Of a stretch of DNA of 64,000 nt, positions 34,334-43,144 are shown in pieces. The position numbers were made by a program, and so were the translations under genes. The stretch lies in assembly GCA_021323635.1 (NCBI GenBank), contig JAJPKQ010000017.1, positions 233,949-297,948 of the forward strand, in the 5' to 3' direction. This DNA comes from a bacterium (GTDB lineage: Bacteria > Actinomycetota > Thermoleophilia > Solirubrobacterales > Solirubrobacteraceae). The notes below the pieces were generated by a model that worked only from the letters and a program-made list of their open reading frames with translations, had not been told where the DNA came from and searched no databases. Within the stretch, counting starts at the first letter, position 1, and every line of letters begins with the position of its first letter.

Positions 34334-34858
34334 TCAGGCAGCGAGCGCCGCCGCGGCTGGCCGCTCGGGCGCAGCCGTTGCCCCCGCGGACTCATCGCGC
34401 GCGGCTCCCTCGTCGGCTGGCGTGATCGCGATCCGCCGCGGCTGGCGCTGCTCGGGCTTGGCGATCCTGACCTCGAGCACCCCGTCCTTGAGGCTCGCGC
34501 GGATCCGCTCGGGGTCGACGCCCTCGGGCAGCGTCAGCGTGCGGGTGAAGGCTCCGTAGGAGCGCTCGAGGCGGTGCGCGCCCTCCTTGCGCTCCTCGTG
34601 CTCTGCCTTGCGCTCGCCGGAAATGCTCAGCAGCCCCTCCTCGAGCTCGATCCGCACGTCCTCCTGGCGCATGCCCGGCAGGTCGACGCGCAGCACGTAG
34701 TCCTCGCCGTCCTCGAGCAGGTCCATCGCCGGCAGATAGCGACGCGCAGCGACCGACTCCGCAGGCGCGGCAGCGCCGAAGAAGGAGTCAAAGAGCCTGT
34801 TCACCTCCGACTGGATCGTCTGCAGCTCACGGGTCGGCTCCCACCTGATCAATGCCAT
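34334..34858 (-). CDS. Hsp20 small heat-shock protein
   Basis: A 174-aa alpha-crystallin-domain chaperone that holds unfolded proteins. The domain runs from LPAMDLLEDGEDYVLRVDLPGMRQEDVRIELEEGLLSISGER to FTRTLTLPEGVDPERIRASLKDGVLEVRIAKPE, ending in the ARIAITPADEG-type tail with an Ala-rich extension. ATG 34858 is set by a perfect AGGAGGT 7 nt upstream; an in-frame ATG farther upstream lies at the promoter -10 and is excluded. Expression from a near-consensus sigma-A promoter (34902-34930). Confidence 0.93.
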   Translation of the reverse strand: MALIRWEPTRELQTIQSEVNRLFDSFFGAAAPAESVAARRYLPAMDLLEDGEDYVLRVDLPGMRQEDVRIELEEGLLSISGERKAEHEERKEGAHRLERSYGAFTRTLTLPEGVDPERIRASLKDGVLEVRIAKPEQRQPRRIAITPADEGAARDESAGATAAPERPAAAALAA

Positions 34859-34865
34859 CGCAATT

Positions 34866-34872
34866 ACCTCCT
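34866..34872 (-). promoter_or_regulatory. Strong Shine-Dalgarno of the Hsp20 gene
   Basis: AGGAGGT on the minus strand, 7 nt before the ATG at 34858. It is the best ribosome-binding site in a window where most genes have weak or none, and it decides the start. Confidence 0.85.
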
Positions 34873-34901
34873 GTGAGTCGACATTATCTGTGTTAGAGGC
34901 C

Positions 34902-34930
34902 ATTATAAAATCTAAGTCGCTATTTATCAA
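34902..34930 (-). promoter_or_regulatory. Near-consensus sigma-A promoter of the Hsp20 gene
   Basis: On the minus strand TTGATA (34925-34930), a 17-nt spacer and TATAAT (34902-34907), within an AT-rich pocket in an otherwise very GC-rich sequence. I see no CIRCE or canonical HspR (HAIR) inverted repeat, so a repressor cannot be named. Confidence 0.75.
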
Positions 34931-35102
34931 GTCCTTGGCGAGACGATGTGGCTTGGCGCAGCGCACCGCCGCGATGGCTTGCCGCGCATGCGGAGATCCG
35001 CCTGCGCGCGCGGGCGCAGGCGCCGGTCAGCGCGGCCTGCATTTGGGCACCCCGGGCCGCCCGAGCACCGGCGGCACCTGCGCGGCACCGCAGGGCGTTC
35101 CG

Positions 35103-35687
35103 CTAGCCGGCGTGCTCGACGGCGTGCGGTCGCTGGGCGCCCGCCTGCCCACGCTCGAGCGAGCGCGCAGCGCTGCACGGCGCGACGCGATTCCACAGCT
35201 CTGACATCGCCAGCAGCTCGCGACTCGAGAAGCGCGAGAGGAAGTGCTCGCGCACGACCGCCAGGTGCGTGCTGCGCGCCGCCCGCAGGCGGGTCAGGCC
35301 CGCCTCTGTCATGCATGCGTAGGCGCCCCTTGCGTCGTGGTCGCAGGAGCAGCGGGTCACGAGGCCGTCACGTTCAAGGCGATCGACCAGCCGCGTGAGG
35401 CCGCTGCGCGAGAGCTGCGCGAGGCTCGCCAGCTCGCTCATCCGCATGCGGCCATCTGTGGCCTCCGCAAGGTGCTGAAGCACCTCGTAGGCGCGCAGGG
35501 GCAGCCCGTGAGCGTGTTCAAGGGTGGACTCCACCCGCTTGGCGATCGAGCCGTGCGCCCGTATCAAGCCTCGCCAGGCCTCGAGCTCCTCGCCGTCCTG
35601 TGCCTCGTCCATGTAGGCACCTGCTCTCTCCAGCTCCGCCCTCTCCACTTCCGTGTGGGCGCTCCGTATGGCGGTCGCGATCGACAT
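35103..35687 (-). CDS. MarR-family transcriptional regulator
   Basis: A 194-aa winged-helix regulator: LEHAHGLPLRAYEVLQHLAEATDGRMRMSELASLAQLSRSGLTRLVDRLERDGLVTRCSCDHDARGAYACMTEAG covers the recognition helix and the D-x-R wing. N- and C-terminal helices form the dimer. Two Cys in the wing (CSCDHD) could be redox-sensitive, a speculation. ATG 35687 is 19 nt from an operator-like palindrome. No obvious target gene besides itself. Confidence 0.88.
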   Translation of the reverse strand: MSIATAIRSAHTEVERAELERAGAYMDEAQDGEELEAWRGLIRAHGSIAKRVESTLEHAHGLPLRAYEVLQHLAEATDGRMRMSELASLAQLSRSGLTRLVDRLERDGLVTRCSCDHDARGAYACMTEAGLTRLRAARSTHLAVVREHFLSRFSSRELLAMSELWNRVAPCSAARSLERGQAGAQRPHAVEHAG

Positions 35688-35706
35688 GGCACTCGGTTGA
35701 GAAGAA

Positions 35707-35727
35707 GCTGTTATCGACGATAGCAGC
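35707..35727. promoter_or_regulatory. Candidate MarR operator
   Basis: GCTGTTATCG-A-CGATAGCAGC: a 10+10 bp inverted repeat with one mismatch, between the tpiA stop and the marR start. Size and position fit an autoregulated MarR site. Confidence 0.55.
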
Positions 35728-35754
35728 ACCGCTGCGCCGATCCAGCGCCCGGCG

Positions 35755-36540
35755 CTAGCCGGCGGCTGCAACGATCGCTGCAAAGCGCGCCGGCTGCAGC
35801 GAGGCGCCGCCGACAAGCAGCCCGTCGACATCCTCGAGCTGCACAATCTCCGCCGCGTTGCGCTCGGAGACAGACCCGCCGTAGAGGACGTGCGCGCGCT
35901 CGGCGGCTGCCGGCGACCGGGCCGCGAGCAACGCTCGGATGAACGATCCCGCCTCCTGGATCTGATCGGCCTCGGCGACGTTGCCGGTGCCGATCGCCCA
36001 CAGCGGCTCGTAGGCGATCACGACCTCCGCCAGCTGATCTGCGGAGACCTGCGCAAGCGCCTCCCCGACCTGGTGGCGCAGCGTCCGCTCGGTCTCACCG
36101 GCGCTGCGCTGCTCCTCACTCTCGCCTACGCACAGCACCGGCCTCAGCCCCGCCGAGAACGCGGCGGGGATCTTGAGCGCCAGCGCGCGATCGCTCTCGC
36201 CGAAGTGGGCGCGGCGCTCGGAGTGACCCAGCAGGACGCCACTCGCACCAGCCTCAAGCAGCATCGCCGCCGAGACCTCGCCCGTGAAGGCGCCTTCGGG
36301 CTCCTGGTGCATGTTCTGCGCGAAGATCGAGATGCGGCTTCCGTGCGCCGCCTCGGCCGCGGCGTGCAACGCGGTGAACGGCGGGCAGATCACCACCTGG
36401 ACCTGCTCGTTTGGTGGCTGCATCGACCCCTCGAGCAGCGCGCGCAGCTCCGCGACGTAGGAGCGCGCCTCGACCGCAAGCTTGTGCATCTTCCAGTTGC
36501 CGGCGATCAGCGTGCTGCGCCCGGCGGCTGCCGCGCTCAA
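35755..36540 (-). CDS. tpiA: Triosephosphate isomerase
   Basis: A 261-aa TIM barrel interconverting dihydroxyacetone phosphate and glyceraldehyde 3-phosphate. Active-site residues are Lys17 (AGNWKMHK), His106 (LLGHSERR) and Glu178 (IAYEPLWAIGTG), with the phosphate loop VLYGGSVSERNAAEI and GLLVGGASL. ATG 36540 overlaps the pgk stop by 4 nt. Last gene of the gap-pgk-tpiA operon. Confidence 0.97.
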   Translation of the reverse strand: MSAAAAGRSTLIAGNWKMHKLAVEARSYVAELRALLEGSMQPPNEQVQVVICPPFTALHAAAEAAHGSRISIFAQNMHQEPEGAFTGEVSAAMLLEAGASGVLLGHSERRAHFGESDRALALKIPAAFSAGLRPVLCVGESEEQRSAGETERTLRHQVGEALAQVSADQLAEVVIAYEPLWAIGTGNVAEADQIQEAGSFIRALLAARSPAAAERAHVLYGGSVSERNAAEIVQLEDVDGLLVGGASLQPARFAAIVAAAG

Positions 36541-37787
36541 CCCCCACCGTCCCGTTCGAGCACCGCAACGCCCGGCAGCTGCCGGCCCTCGAGCAGCTCC
36601 AGCGCAGCGCCGCCACCGGTCGAGATGTAGTCGATCCGCTCGGCAAGACCGAAGGCGTGCACGGCAGCGGCCGAGTCGCCTCCGCCGAGGACGGTGTAGC
36701 CCGGCGCCTCCGCGACCGCCTGCGCAACCCTGCGCGTCCCCTCGGCGAAGGGCGCGATCTCAAAAGCCCCCATCGGCCCGTTCCAGAAGACCGTCTCAGC
36801 CTGCGCGACCGCTGCTGCAAAGCTTGCCGCGCTGCTCGGGCCGATGTCGGGCGCAAGCCAACCCTCCGGGACGTCAACGCCGGCCAGCACCCGATGCTCG
36901 GCCGCCGCGTCAAGCGAGCGCGCTATCACGAGGTCGCTCGGAAGCAGCAGACGCGCATGCGCCCCGCCGCTGCGCTGCCGAGCGCGCGCGAGCAGCCCGC
37001 GCGCATGCTCGATCTCCTCCTCGCCGACCGCGCTGGAGCCGATCTGGTGCCCCTCCGCAGCAAGGAAGGCAAAGCACATCGCGCCGCCGATCGCGACCGT
37101 GTCGGCGATCTGCAGGAAGCTCTCGATCACGCCCAGCTTGTCGGCGACCTTGGCCCCGCCGAGCAGCGCCAAGAGCGGGCGCGCGGGTGCCTCCATCAGC
37201 GCTCGCAGCGTCGTCACCTCGCGCTCCAGAAGCCGGCCTGCGGCGGCGGGAAGCAGGTGCGCAACGCCCTCGGTGGAGGCATGCGCGCGGTGACTTGCGC
37301 CGAAGGCATCGTCGACATAGCAGTCAGCCAGCTCTGCCAGCGCAGCGGCAAAGGCGGGGTCGTTGGCGGTCTCGCCGGGCGCGAAGCGAACGTTCTCAAG
37401 CATCATCACCGCCCCCGGAGCAAGCTCTTCGCTCATCCTCCGCGCGCGCTCCCCCACGACCTCCGGCGCCAACCGCACCTCCGCGCCCAGCAGCTCGCCC
37501 AGACGGCGCGCGACCGGGGCGAGCGAGAGATCCGCCTCCCATCTGCCGCCCGGGCGCCCCAGGTGCGAGACGAGGATCAGCCGAGCGCCACGACCACGCA
37601 GCTCCACCAGCGTCGGCAGCGCTGCGGCGATGCGGCTGTCGTCGGCCACCTCACCGTCGCGCAGCGGCACATTGAAGTCGACGCGCACCAGCACGCGGCG
37701 TCCGGACAGCTCCAGATCATCGAGCCCGCGCAGCCCTGAGACACGCTCGCGCGCCCAGGGGCTATCGGGAGAGCTCACCGTGCTCAC
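36537..37787 (-). CDS. pgk: Phosphoglycerate kinase
   Basis: A 416-aa two-domain kinase: RRVLVRVDFNVPLRDGEVADDSRI, LVSHLGRPGG, MLENVRFAPGE, YVDDAFGASHRAHAST, LLALLGGAKVADKLGV and the nucleotide-domain end VFWNGPMGAFE with YTVLGGGDSAAAVHAFGL and ISTGGGAALELLEG. The GTG at 37787 begins 5 nt after the gap stop; a second GTG three codons later is possible. Confidence 0.97.
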   Translation of the reverse strand: MSTVSSPDSPWARERVSGLRGLDDLELSGRRVLVRVDFNVPLRDGEVADDSRIAAALPTLVELRGRGARLILVSHLGRPGGRWEADLSLAPVARRLGELLGAEVRLAPEVVGERARRMSEELAPGAVMMLENVRFAPGETANDPAFAAALAELADCYVDDAFGASHRAHASTEGVAHLLPAAAGRLLEREVTTLRALMEAPARPLLALLGGAKVADKLGVIESFLQIADTVAIGGAMCFAFLAAEGHQIGSSAVGEEEIEHARGLLARARQRSGGAHARLLLPSDLVIARSLDAAAEHRVLAGVDVPEGWLAPDIGPSSAASFAAAVAQAETVFWNGPMGAFEIAPFAEGTRRVAQAVAEAPGYTVLGGGDSAAAVHAFGLAERIDYISTGGGAALELLEGRQLPGVAVLERDGGG

Positions 37788-37792
37788 CGGCC

Positions 37793-38803
37793 TCAGAGGA
37801 CCTCCAGCGCAAGCTCGACGAGACGGTTCGAGTAGCCCCACTCGTTGTCGTACCAGGCGATCACCTTTGCCATCGTGCCCTCGATCACGGTCGTCAGCTT
37901 GCCGTCGACGACCGCGGAGTAGGGCGTGCCCGCGATGTCCGTGGAAACCAGCTCCTCCTCGCTGTAGGCGAGGATGCCCCTCATCGGCCCCTCCGCAGCC
38001 GCCGCGGCGAGGGCGCCATTGAGCTCCTCGACGGTTGTGGGGCGCTCGCACTCGACTGTCAGATCGACCACCGACCCGGTCGGCACGGGCGCCCGCACGG
38101 CGAAGCCGTGCAGCTTGCCCGCGAGCTCCGGGACCACCAGGCCGATCGCCTTGGCGGCACCGGTCGAGGTCGGGATCAGGTTGAGCGCCGCCGCGCGGGC
38201 GCGGCGCAGGTCGCGGTGGGGCATGTCCTGCAGACGCTGATCGGCGGTATAGGCGTGGATCGTCGTCATCAGCCCGTGGCGCACGCCGACGGTGTCTGAG
38301 AGCACGCGCGCTACCGGCGCCAGGCAGTTGGTCGTGCACGAGGCATTTGAGATGATGTGATGGCGCTCGCGATCGTAGGCCTGTGCGAAGTTCACGCCCA
38401 GCGCAACCGTCACGTCCGGGTCGGTGGCGGGCGCTGAGATGATCACCTTCTTGGCTCCGGCGGCAAGGTGCTTGGCCGCGTCCTCGCGCTTTGTGAAGCG
38501 CCCCGTCGACTCGATCACCACGTCCACTCCCAGGCGCTCCCACGGCAGCGCCCCCGGGTCGGTCTCGCTCAGCACCGCGATCCGCCTGCCACCGATCACG
38601 ATCGCCTGCTCCGCCGCTTTGACCTCCTCCGCACAGGTGCCGAGGATCGAGTCGTGCTTGAACAGGTGCGCGAGGGTGGCGGCATCGGTGATGTCGTTGA
38701 CCGCCACCCACTCGATCGCGCTTGCGTCATCGCGCGCCAGCGCGGCGCGCAGCAGGTTGCGCCCGATGCGGCCAAATCCATTGATTGCAACGCGTCTTTG
38801 CAT
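37793..38803 (-). CDS. gap: Glyceraldehyde-3-phosphate dehydrogenase
   Basis: A 336-aa enzyme: NAD-binding INGFGRIGRNLLRA, nucleophile Cys156 in ISNASCTTNCLAPVARVL, TTIHAYTADQRLQDMPHRDLRRARAAALNLIPTSTGAAKAIG, and C-terminal WYDNEWGYSNRLVELAL. AVND near residue 35 is compatible with NAD use. ATG 38803 follows AGGAG. First gene of the gap-pgk-tpiA operon. Confidence 0.97.
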   Translation of the reverse strand: MQRRVAINGFGRIGRNLLRAALARDDASAIEWVAVNDITDAATLAHLFKHDSILGTCAEEVKAAEQAIVIGGRRIAVLSETDPGALPWERLGVDVVIESTGRFTKREDAAKHLAAGAKKVIISAPATDPDVTVALGVNFAQAYDRERHHIISNASCTTNCLAPVARVLSDTVGVRHGLMTTIHAYTADQRLQDMPHRDLRRARAAALNLIPTSTGAAKAIGLVVPELAGKLHGFAVRAPVPTGSVVDLTVECERPTTVEELNGALAAAAAEGPMRGILAYSEEELVSTDIAGTPYSAVVDGKLTTVIEGTMAKVIAWYDNEWGYSNRLVELALEVL

Positions 38804-38958
38804 CTTCAAGCTCTCCTGTCTCTTCAGGTCCATCTGTGACAGCCATGACGACGCGCTGCAGGGCCTCCCCACGTGCTCATCGGAAGCTCCGCTTGGCGTC
38901 AGCCGGCCAGGCGCGGCGTAGGCTACCAGCGCAGTGCGCTCCGGCAGCGGCTGCCCAC

Positions 38959-39921
38959 TCAGGAGCCCGCAGCGGGCTTCTCGATGTCGCGATGGAAGAT
39001 GCCCACCGCAAGCGCGGAGCAATCGCCGTAGCGGCGGGCAAGGTCCTCGGCGATCGCCACCGAGCGGTGGCGTCCGCCGGTGCATCCGATCGCAATCAGC
39101 AGGTGCGACTTGCCCTCGCTCACGTACTGCGCCAGCAGGAAGTCCAGCAGCGGGTGAAGCCGCTCGTAGAGCTCCGCCAGGCGCCCATCGCGGGCGATGT
39201 GCTCGCGCACGGCACGATCGAGCCCGGTCAGCTCACGCAGCTCGGGGTCATAGTGGGGATTGGGCAGGAAGCGCACATCGAAGGCCAGGTCCTCATCGCG
39301 AGGCGGCCCGTGCTTGTAGCCAAAGCTCATGAAGGTCACCGCCAGCCGCCCCTGAGGCCCTCGCGGCAGCAGCTCCTCTGCGATCCGCTCGCGCAGCGCA
39401 GCGACAGAGAGGCCGGTTGTGTCGATCACCACGTCGGCGCGCTCGCGCAGCTGCGCGAGCAGCGCCCGCTCGGCGGCGACACCCGCGCCAACCGAGCCGC
39501 CGCGCGCCAGCGGATGGCGCCGGCGCGTCTCCTTGTAGCGGGTTACAAGCGCCTGCTCGGAGGCCTCGAGAAAGAGCAGCCGGAACGCGATCCCGCGCGC
39601 GCGCAGGTCCTCCAGCACCGACAGCAGCGCCTCGAAGTAGGCTCCTCCGCGCACGTCCGAGACGACCGCCGCGCGGCGCACCTTGGAGCCGCCGTGCAGA
39701 AACAGGTCCACAAGCGAGCGGATCATCTCCGGCGGCAGGTTGTCGACGCAGAAGTAGCCCGCATCCTCGAAGGCGTTCATCACGGTCGACTTGCCCGCCC
39801 CGGAGTAGCCGGTGATCACGATCAGATCCTCCAGACGCCCCTGCGCCTCCTGCTCGCCGGCGCCGGTCGGCGCCTCGCCGCCGGGCGCCAGCTTCGGCTC
39901 CGGCGGGTGCGAGGCTGCCAT
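38959..39921 (-). CDS. rapZ: RNase adapter/nucleotide-binding protein RapZ
   Basis: A 320-aa protein: Walker A GYSGAGKS (38-45), NLPPEMIRSLVDLF, the LLFLEASEQALVTRYKETRRRHPLA block, and C-terminal SFGYKHGPPRDEDLAFDVRFLPNP with LLIAIGCTGGRHRSVAIAEDLARR. In E. coli RapZ directs small-RNA decay; in actinobacteria its role is less clear. It follows uvrC (57 nt gap) as in most actinobacteria. Confidence 0.95.
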   Translation of the reverse strand: MAASHPPEPKLAPGGEAPTGAGEQEAQGRLEDLIVITGYSGAGKSTVMNAFEDAGYFCVDNLPPEMIRSLVDLFLHGGSKVRRAAVVSDVRGGAYFEALLSVLEDLRARGIAFRLLFLEASEQALVTRYKETRRRHPLARGGSVGAGVAAERALLAQLRERADVVIDTTGLSVAALRERIAEELLPRGPQGRLAVTFMSFGYKHGPPRDEDLAFDVRFLPNPHYDPELRELTGLDRAVREHIARDGRLAELYERLHPLLDFLLAQYVSEGKSHLLIAIGCTGGRHRSVAIAEDLARRYGDCSALAVGIFHRDIEKPAAGS

Positions 39922-39978
39922 GAGCCTATTCTGGCGAGCTCTGCGGACGGAGCCGCCGGCGGGCAGAGGCAGGCGCCG

Positions 39979-41832
39979 CTATCCGGCTCTGTGCAGATGG
40001 GCGTAGAGCTCTGCGGCAACCTTCGCGGGCATCCCGGGCACCGCATGGAGCTCCTCGGCAGAGGCGCCCAGCACTCCCTGGACCGAGCCGAAGCGGGCGA
40101 GCAGCGCCCGCTTGCGTGCCGGGCCGATGCCCGGAAGATCGTCCAGCAGCGAGCTGTGGGCCCCACGCGCGCGCCGGGTGCGGTGGTGGGTGATCGCGAA
40201 GCGATGCGCCTCATCGCGGATGCGCTGAAGCAGCCGCAGCGCATGCGAGCGGCGCTCGAGGCGCAGCGGCGTGCGTGAGCGCGCGGTGTAGACCTCCTCG
40301 AGCCGCTTGGCAAGCGCAACCACCGCGACCCCTTCATCGCGGAGGCCTGCGAGCGATGCGAGCGCCGCTGAGAGCTGCCCGCGACCTCCGTCGATCACGA
40401 TCAGCTCCGGCTTCGCCGCGAAGCTGGCGTCGTATTCGGGGTCGTATGGAGAGAGCTCGCACTGGCGGATGAAGGCCTGATGGCGGCGCTCGGTGACCTC
40501 GGCGATCGCAGCGTAGTCGTCGCCGGGCGCCACGGCGCGGATCGTGAAGCGGCGATAGTCGCTGCGCTTCGCCTGCCCTCCCTCGAAGACGACCATCGAG
40601 GCAACCGTGTGCGTGCCGCCGAGGTTCGAGACGTCGAAGCACTCGATGCGCACCGGCGGCGCGGGCAGCGACAGCGCCTGTGCAAGCCCCGAGAGCGCCT
40701 CCGCCCGCTCCTGGCGGCGGTGCTCGTGACGCAGGCGCTCCTGGCCGAGCGCCAGGCGCGCGTTGCGCTGCGCAAGCACAAGCAGCTCCCGCTTCTCGCC
40801 GCGCGTCGGGCACTGCAGGCGCACGCGCGCGCCGCGCCGGCGCGAGAGCGCATCCGCGAGCGCCCCACGCTCGGCAACATCTGCGGGCACCAGCACCAGC
40901 GGCGGGATCGCGCGCGCGCTTGACCCGTAGTACTGGAGCAGAAACTGCTCAGCGACCTCAGCAGCAGGTCGCTCGGCGGCGTTCTGCAGGTAGAAGGAGA
41001 GGCGGTCGGTCAGGCGCCCGTCGCGGACCGCGAGCACCTGCGCGTTGCAATCCGTGCCCTCGCTTGCGATCGCGACGGCATCCAGCGTCAGCTGCGAGGA
41101 GAGCGCGTGCGCGCGCTCGGAAAGCAGCGAGCGGATGGCGCGCAGCCGATTGCGCTCGAGCGCGGCCTGCTCGAATTCACGCCGCGCCGCCGCCGCGCGC
41201 ATCCGTGCCTCGATCTCGGCCTCAAGCCGGCGGTGGCGCCCGGCGAGAAGCTCCGCGACGGCGTCGATGTTGCGCCTGTACTCCTCTTTGGAGACATAGC
41301 CCACGCACGGCGCCTGGCAGCGCTTGATGTAGTAGTCCAAGCAGGGCGAGCCGCTGCGCCGTCCAGGCACGGGGCCCGTGCAGGAGCGAACGAAGAAGGC
41401 GCGCTGCAGCACGTCAAGTGTCGCCCGCACGCGCTTTGCGCTCGTGTAGGGGCCGAAGTAGAGGCGGCCGGGGAGGTGCGGCTCGCGGGTGAAGTAGACG
41501 CGCGGAAACTCCTCGTCAAGCGAGATCGCGATGTAGGGGTAGGACTTGTCGTCGCGCAAGCGCACGTTGAAGCGCGGGCGATGGCGCTTGATGAAGGCCT
41601 CCTCGCTGAGCAGCGCCTCCGCCTCGTCGCCCACCACCACACACTCGACCGCCTCAACCTGGCTCATCATCTCCGCGTGCCCGGGCGTCTCAGCGCGCCC
41701 GTGCGCGGAGAAGTGCGATGCCACGCGCCGGCGGACCGACTTGGCCTTGCCCACGTAGATGACCGCCCCTGAGCGGTCGCGGAAGAGATAGACGCCCGGC
41801 TGATCGGGCAGGTCTGGAGGCGCTTTAAGCAT
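39979..41832 (-). CDS. uvrC: UvrABC excinuclease subunit C
   Basis: A 617-aa nucleotide-excision repair nuclease. The N-terminal GIY-YIG domain (PGVYLFRDRSGAVIYVGKAKSVRRRVASHF) makes the 3' cut. The Cys cluster CLDYYIKRCQAPC, a UVR-like helical segment, the RNase H-like 5' nuclease domain (IECFDVSNLGGTHTVASMVVF, LIVIDGGRGQLSAA, HRFAITHHRTRR) and C-terminal helix-hairpin-helix DLPGIGPARKRALLARFGSVQGVL follow. ATG 41832; an upstream extension of 16 codons is not family-like. Confidence 0.96.
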   Translation of the reverse strand: MLKAPPDLPDQPGVYLFRDRSGAVIYVGKAKSVRRRVASHFSAHGRAETPGHAEMMSQVEAVECVVVGDEAEALLSEEAFIKRHRPRFNVRLRDDKSYPYIAISLDEEFPRVYFTREPHLPGRLYFGPYTSAKRVRATLDVLQRAFFVRSCTGPVPGRRSGSPCLDYYIKRCQAPCVGYVSKEEYRRNIDAVAELLAGRHRRLEAEIEARMRAAAARREFEQAALERNRLRAIRSLLSERAHALSSQLTLDAVAIASEGTDCNAQVLAVRDGRLTDRLSFYLQNAAERPAAEVAEQFLLQYYGSSARAIPPLVLVPADVAERGALADALSRRRGARVRLQCPTRGEKRELLVLAQRNARLALGQERLRHEHRRQERAEALSGLAQALSLPAPPVRIECFDVSNLGGTHTVASMVVFEGGQAKRSDYRRFTIRAVAPGDDYAAIAEVTERRHQAFIRQCELSPYDPEYDASFAAKPELIVIDGGRGQLSAALASLAGLRDEGVAVVALAKRLEEVYTARSRTPLRLERRSHALRLLQRIRDEAHRFAITHHRTRRARGAHSSLLDDLPGIGPARKRALLARFGSVQGVLGASAEELHAVPGMPAKVAAELYAHLHRAG

Positions 41833-42013
41833 CGCAGATCCCCTATAGCAGCCGACAATCATCGTGCGCGCCTGTCGCATTGTCCGCCCAAAGCCTCAAG
41901 CCATCCGGCTGCGCGACCGAAGTCAGATTTGTCAACGGCTCGGGCTGACGCTGAGCAGGCGAGAAGCCCGCGCCGGCACCACCGCACTGACAGCGTCCAC
42001 GGTCCCCATCCTG

Positions 42014-43114
42014 ATGCGCCGCGAGCTGCCACACCGACACTCTCAGCCGGGCTCCATCGCCCAGCTCACGCGCCTTTCCTCCCACTACGCCGAGGATCGC
42101 GCGAGCACCGTGCGGCTGATCTCGCTCGCGCTCACAAGCGGCGGCGTCGCAGCGCTGATCCTGCTCTCCGCCGTCACGCCGCGCGCCCATGCAAGCCTCG
42201 CCTACGCGGGCACGATCGCGGTGATCGCATACGGCATCAGCTCATTTCTCGCTGTGCGACTGATCGGCGATCGCTACCCCGGAGCGCTGCTTGACCTCGG
42301 CATCCTGCTGACCTCTGCCGCGGTTGCCGTCGGCGCGCTCGCCTACCCGCGCTCGCCGCTGGCGGTCGCAATCCTCTCCTTCTTCATCTGGGGATCGATC
42401 AACACCTTCACGCTGCTGCCGCTGCGCAAGGCGATGGCCCACAACCTGCTGCGCATCGCAATCCTGGTGGCGGTCCTGGCAATCGACCACGAGGACGTAG
42501 CAGCGGTTGGCCCGGTGCTGGCGATCGGCGTCCTCTACACCGGCCTCTCCGCGGGCAATCTCTCCGAGCGCCTGCGCCGACAGGCGCTGATCGATCCGCT
42601 CACCAATGCGCCCAATCGCCAGGCGCTCTCCCTGCTGCTCGCTCACGAGCTTGCGCGCGCCGCCCGATCGGGTCACCCGCTGACGGTGGCGATGGTCGAC
42701 CTCGACCACTTCAAGAGCGTCAACGACACGCTCGGTCACGCGGCCGGCGATCGCCTGCTGGTCGAGGTGACGAAGGCCTGGCAGGCCGTGCTGCGCGCCT
42801 CGGACATCGTCGCCCGCTTCGCCGGCGACGAGTTTGTCGTGCTGCTGCCCGAATGCCCGCTCGAGGAGGCGCGCCTGACGCTCGGCCGTCTGACGCGGGC
42901 GGCCTCCGGCAGCTGCTCGATCGGCGCTGTCGAAGCGGGCGTGGAGGAGGGCCCCGACGATGTGCTGCGCCGCGCCGACCACGCTCTCTACCGCGCCAAG
43001 GAATCCGGGCGCGCGCGGGTCGCGTGCCTGACTGTGCAGGCAGGCCAGAGCATTCCCGAGCAGAGCCCCGCCCAGCGCCCGGGCGCAGGCGTCGACTCGC
43101 TCGCCAGCGCTTAG
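42014..43114 (+). CDS. Membrane diguanylate cyclase (AGDEF)
   Basis: A 366-aa protein: five or six N-terminal helices (about 35-175, for example LISLALTSGGVAALILLSAVTP and AVAILSFFIWGSINTFTLLPL), then a GGDEF domain with DPLTNAPNRQAL, VAMVDLDHFKSVNDTLGHAAGD and active-site A-G-D-E-F (270-274), a variant generally still active. The RASD inhibitory site (261-264) is present. The domain is short after the active site. ATG 42014 was chosen; a longer frame overlaps the uvrC promoter region. Confidence 0.88.
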   Translation: MRRELPHRHSQPGSIAQLTRLSSHYAEDRASTVRLISLALTSGGVAALILLSAVTPRAHASLAYAGTIAVIAYGISSFLAVRLIGDRYPGALLDLGILLTSAAVAVGALAYPRSPLAVAILSFFIWGSINTFTLLPLRKAMAHNLLRIAILVAVLAIDHEDVAAVGPVLAIGVLYTGLSAGNLSERLRRQALIDPLTNAPNRQALSLLLAHELARAARSGHPLTVAMVDLDHFKSVNDTLGHAAGDRLLVEVTKAWQAVLRASDIVARFAGDEFVVLLPECPLEEARLTLGRLTRAASGSCSIGAVEAGVEEGPDDVLRRADHALYRAKESGRARVACLTVQAGQSIPEQSPAQRPGAGVDSLASA

Positions 43115-43144
43115 TGCCGCTGGGCGGCGGCGCCTCGGCGACGC

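Noticed and set aside
34859..34966. CIRCE or HAIR heat-shock operator before the Hsp20 gene
   Set aside because: A partial CTTGAT-like element exists, but the second half does not match an inverted repeat.
38785..40278. 497-codon open frame antisense to rapZ/uvrC
   Set aside because: Spans two well-identified genes on the other strand; not protein-like.
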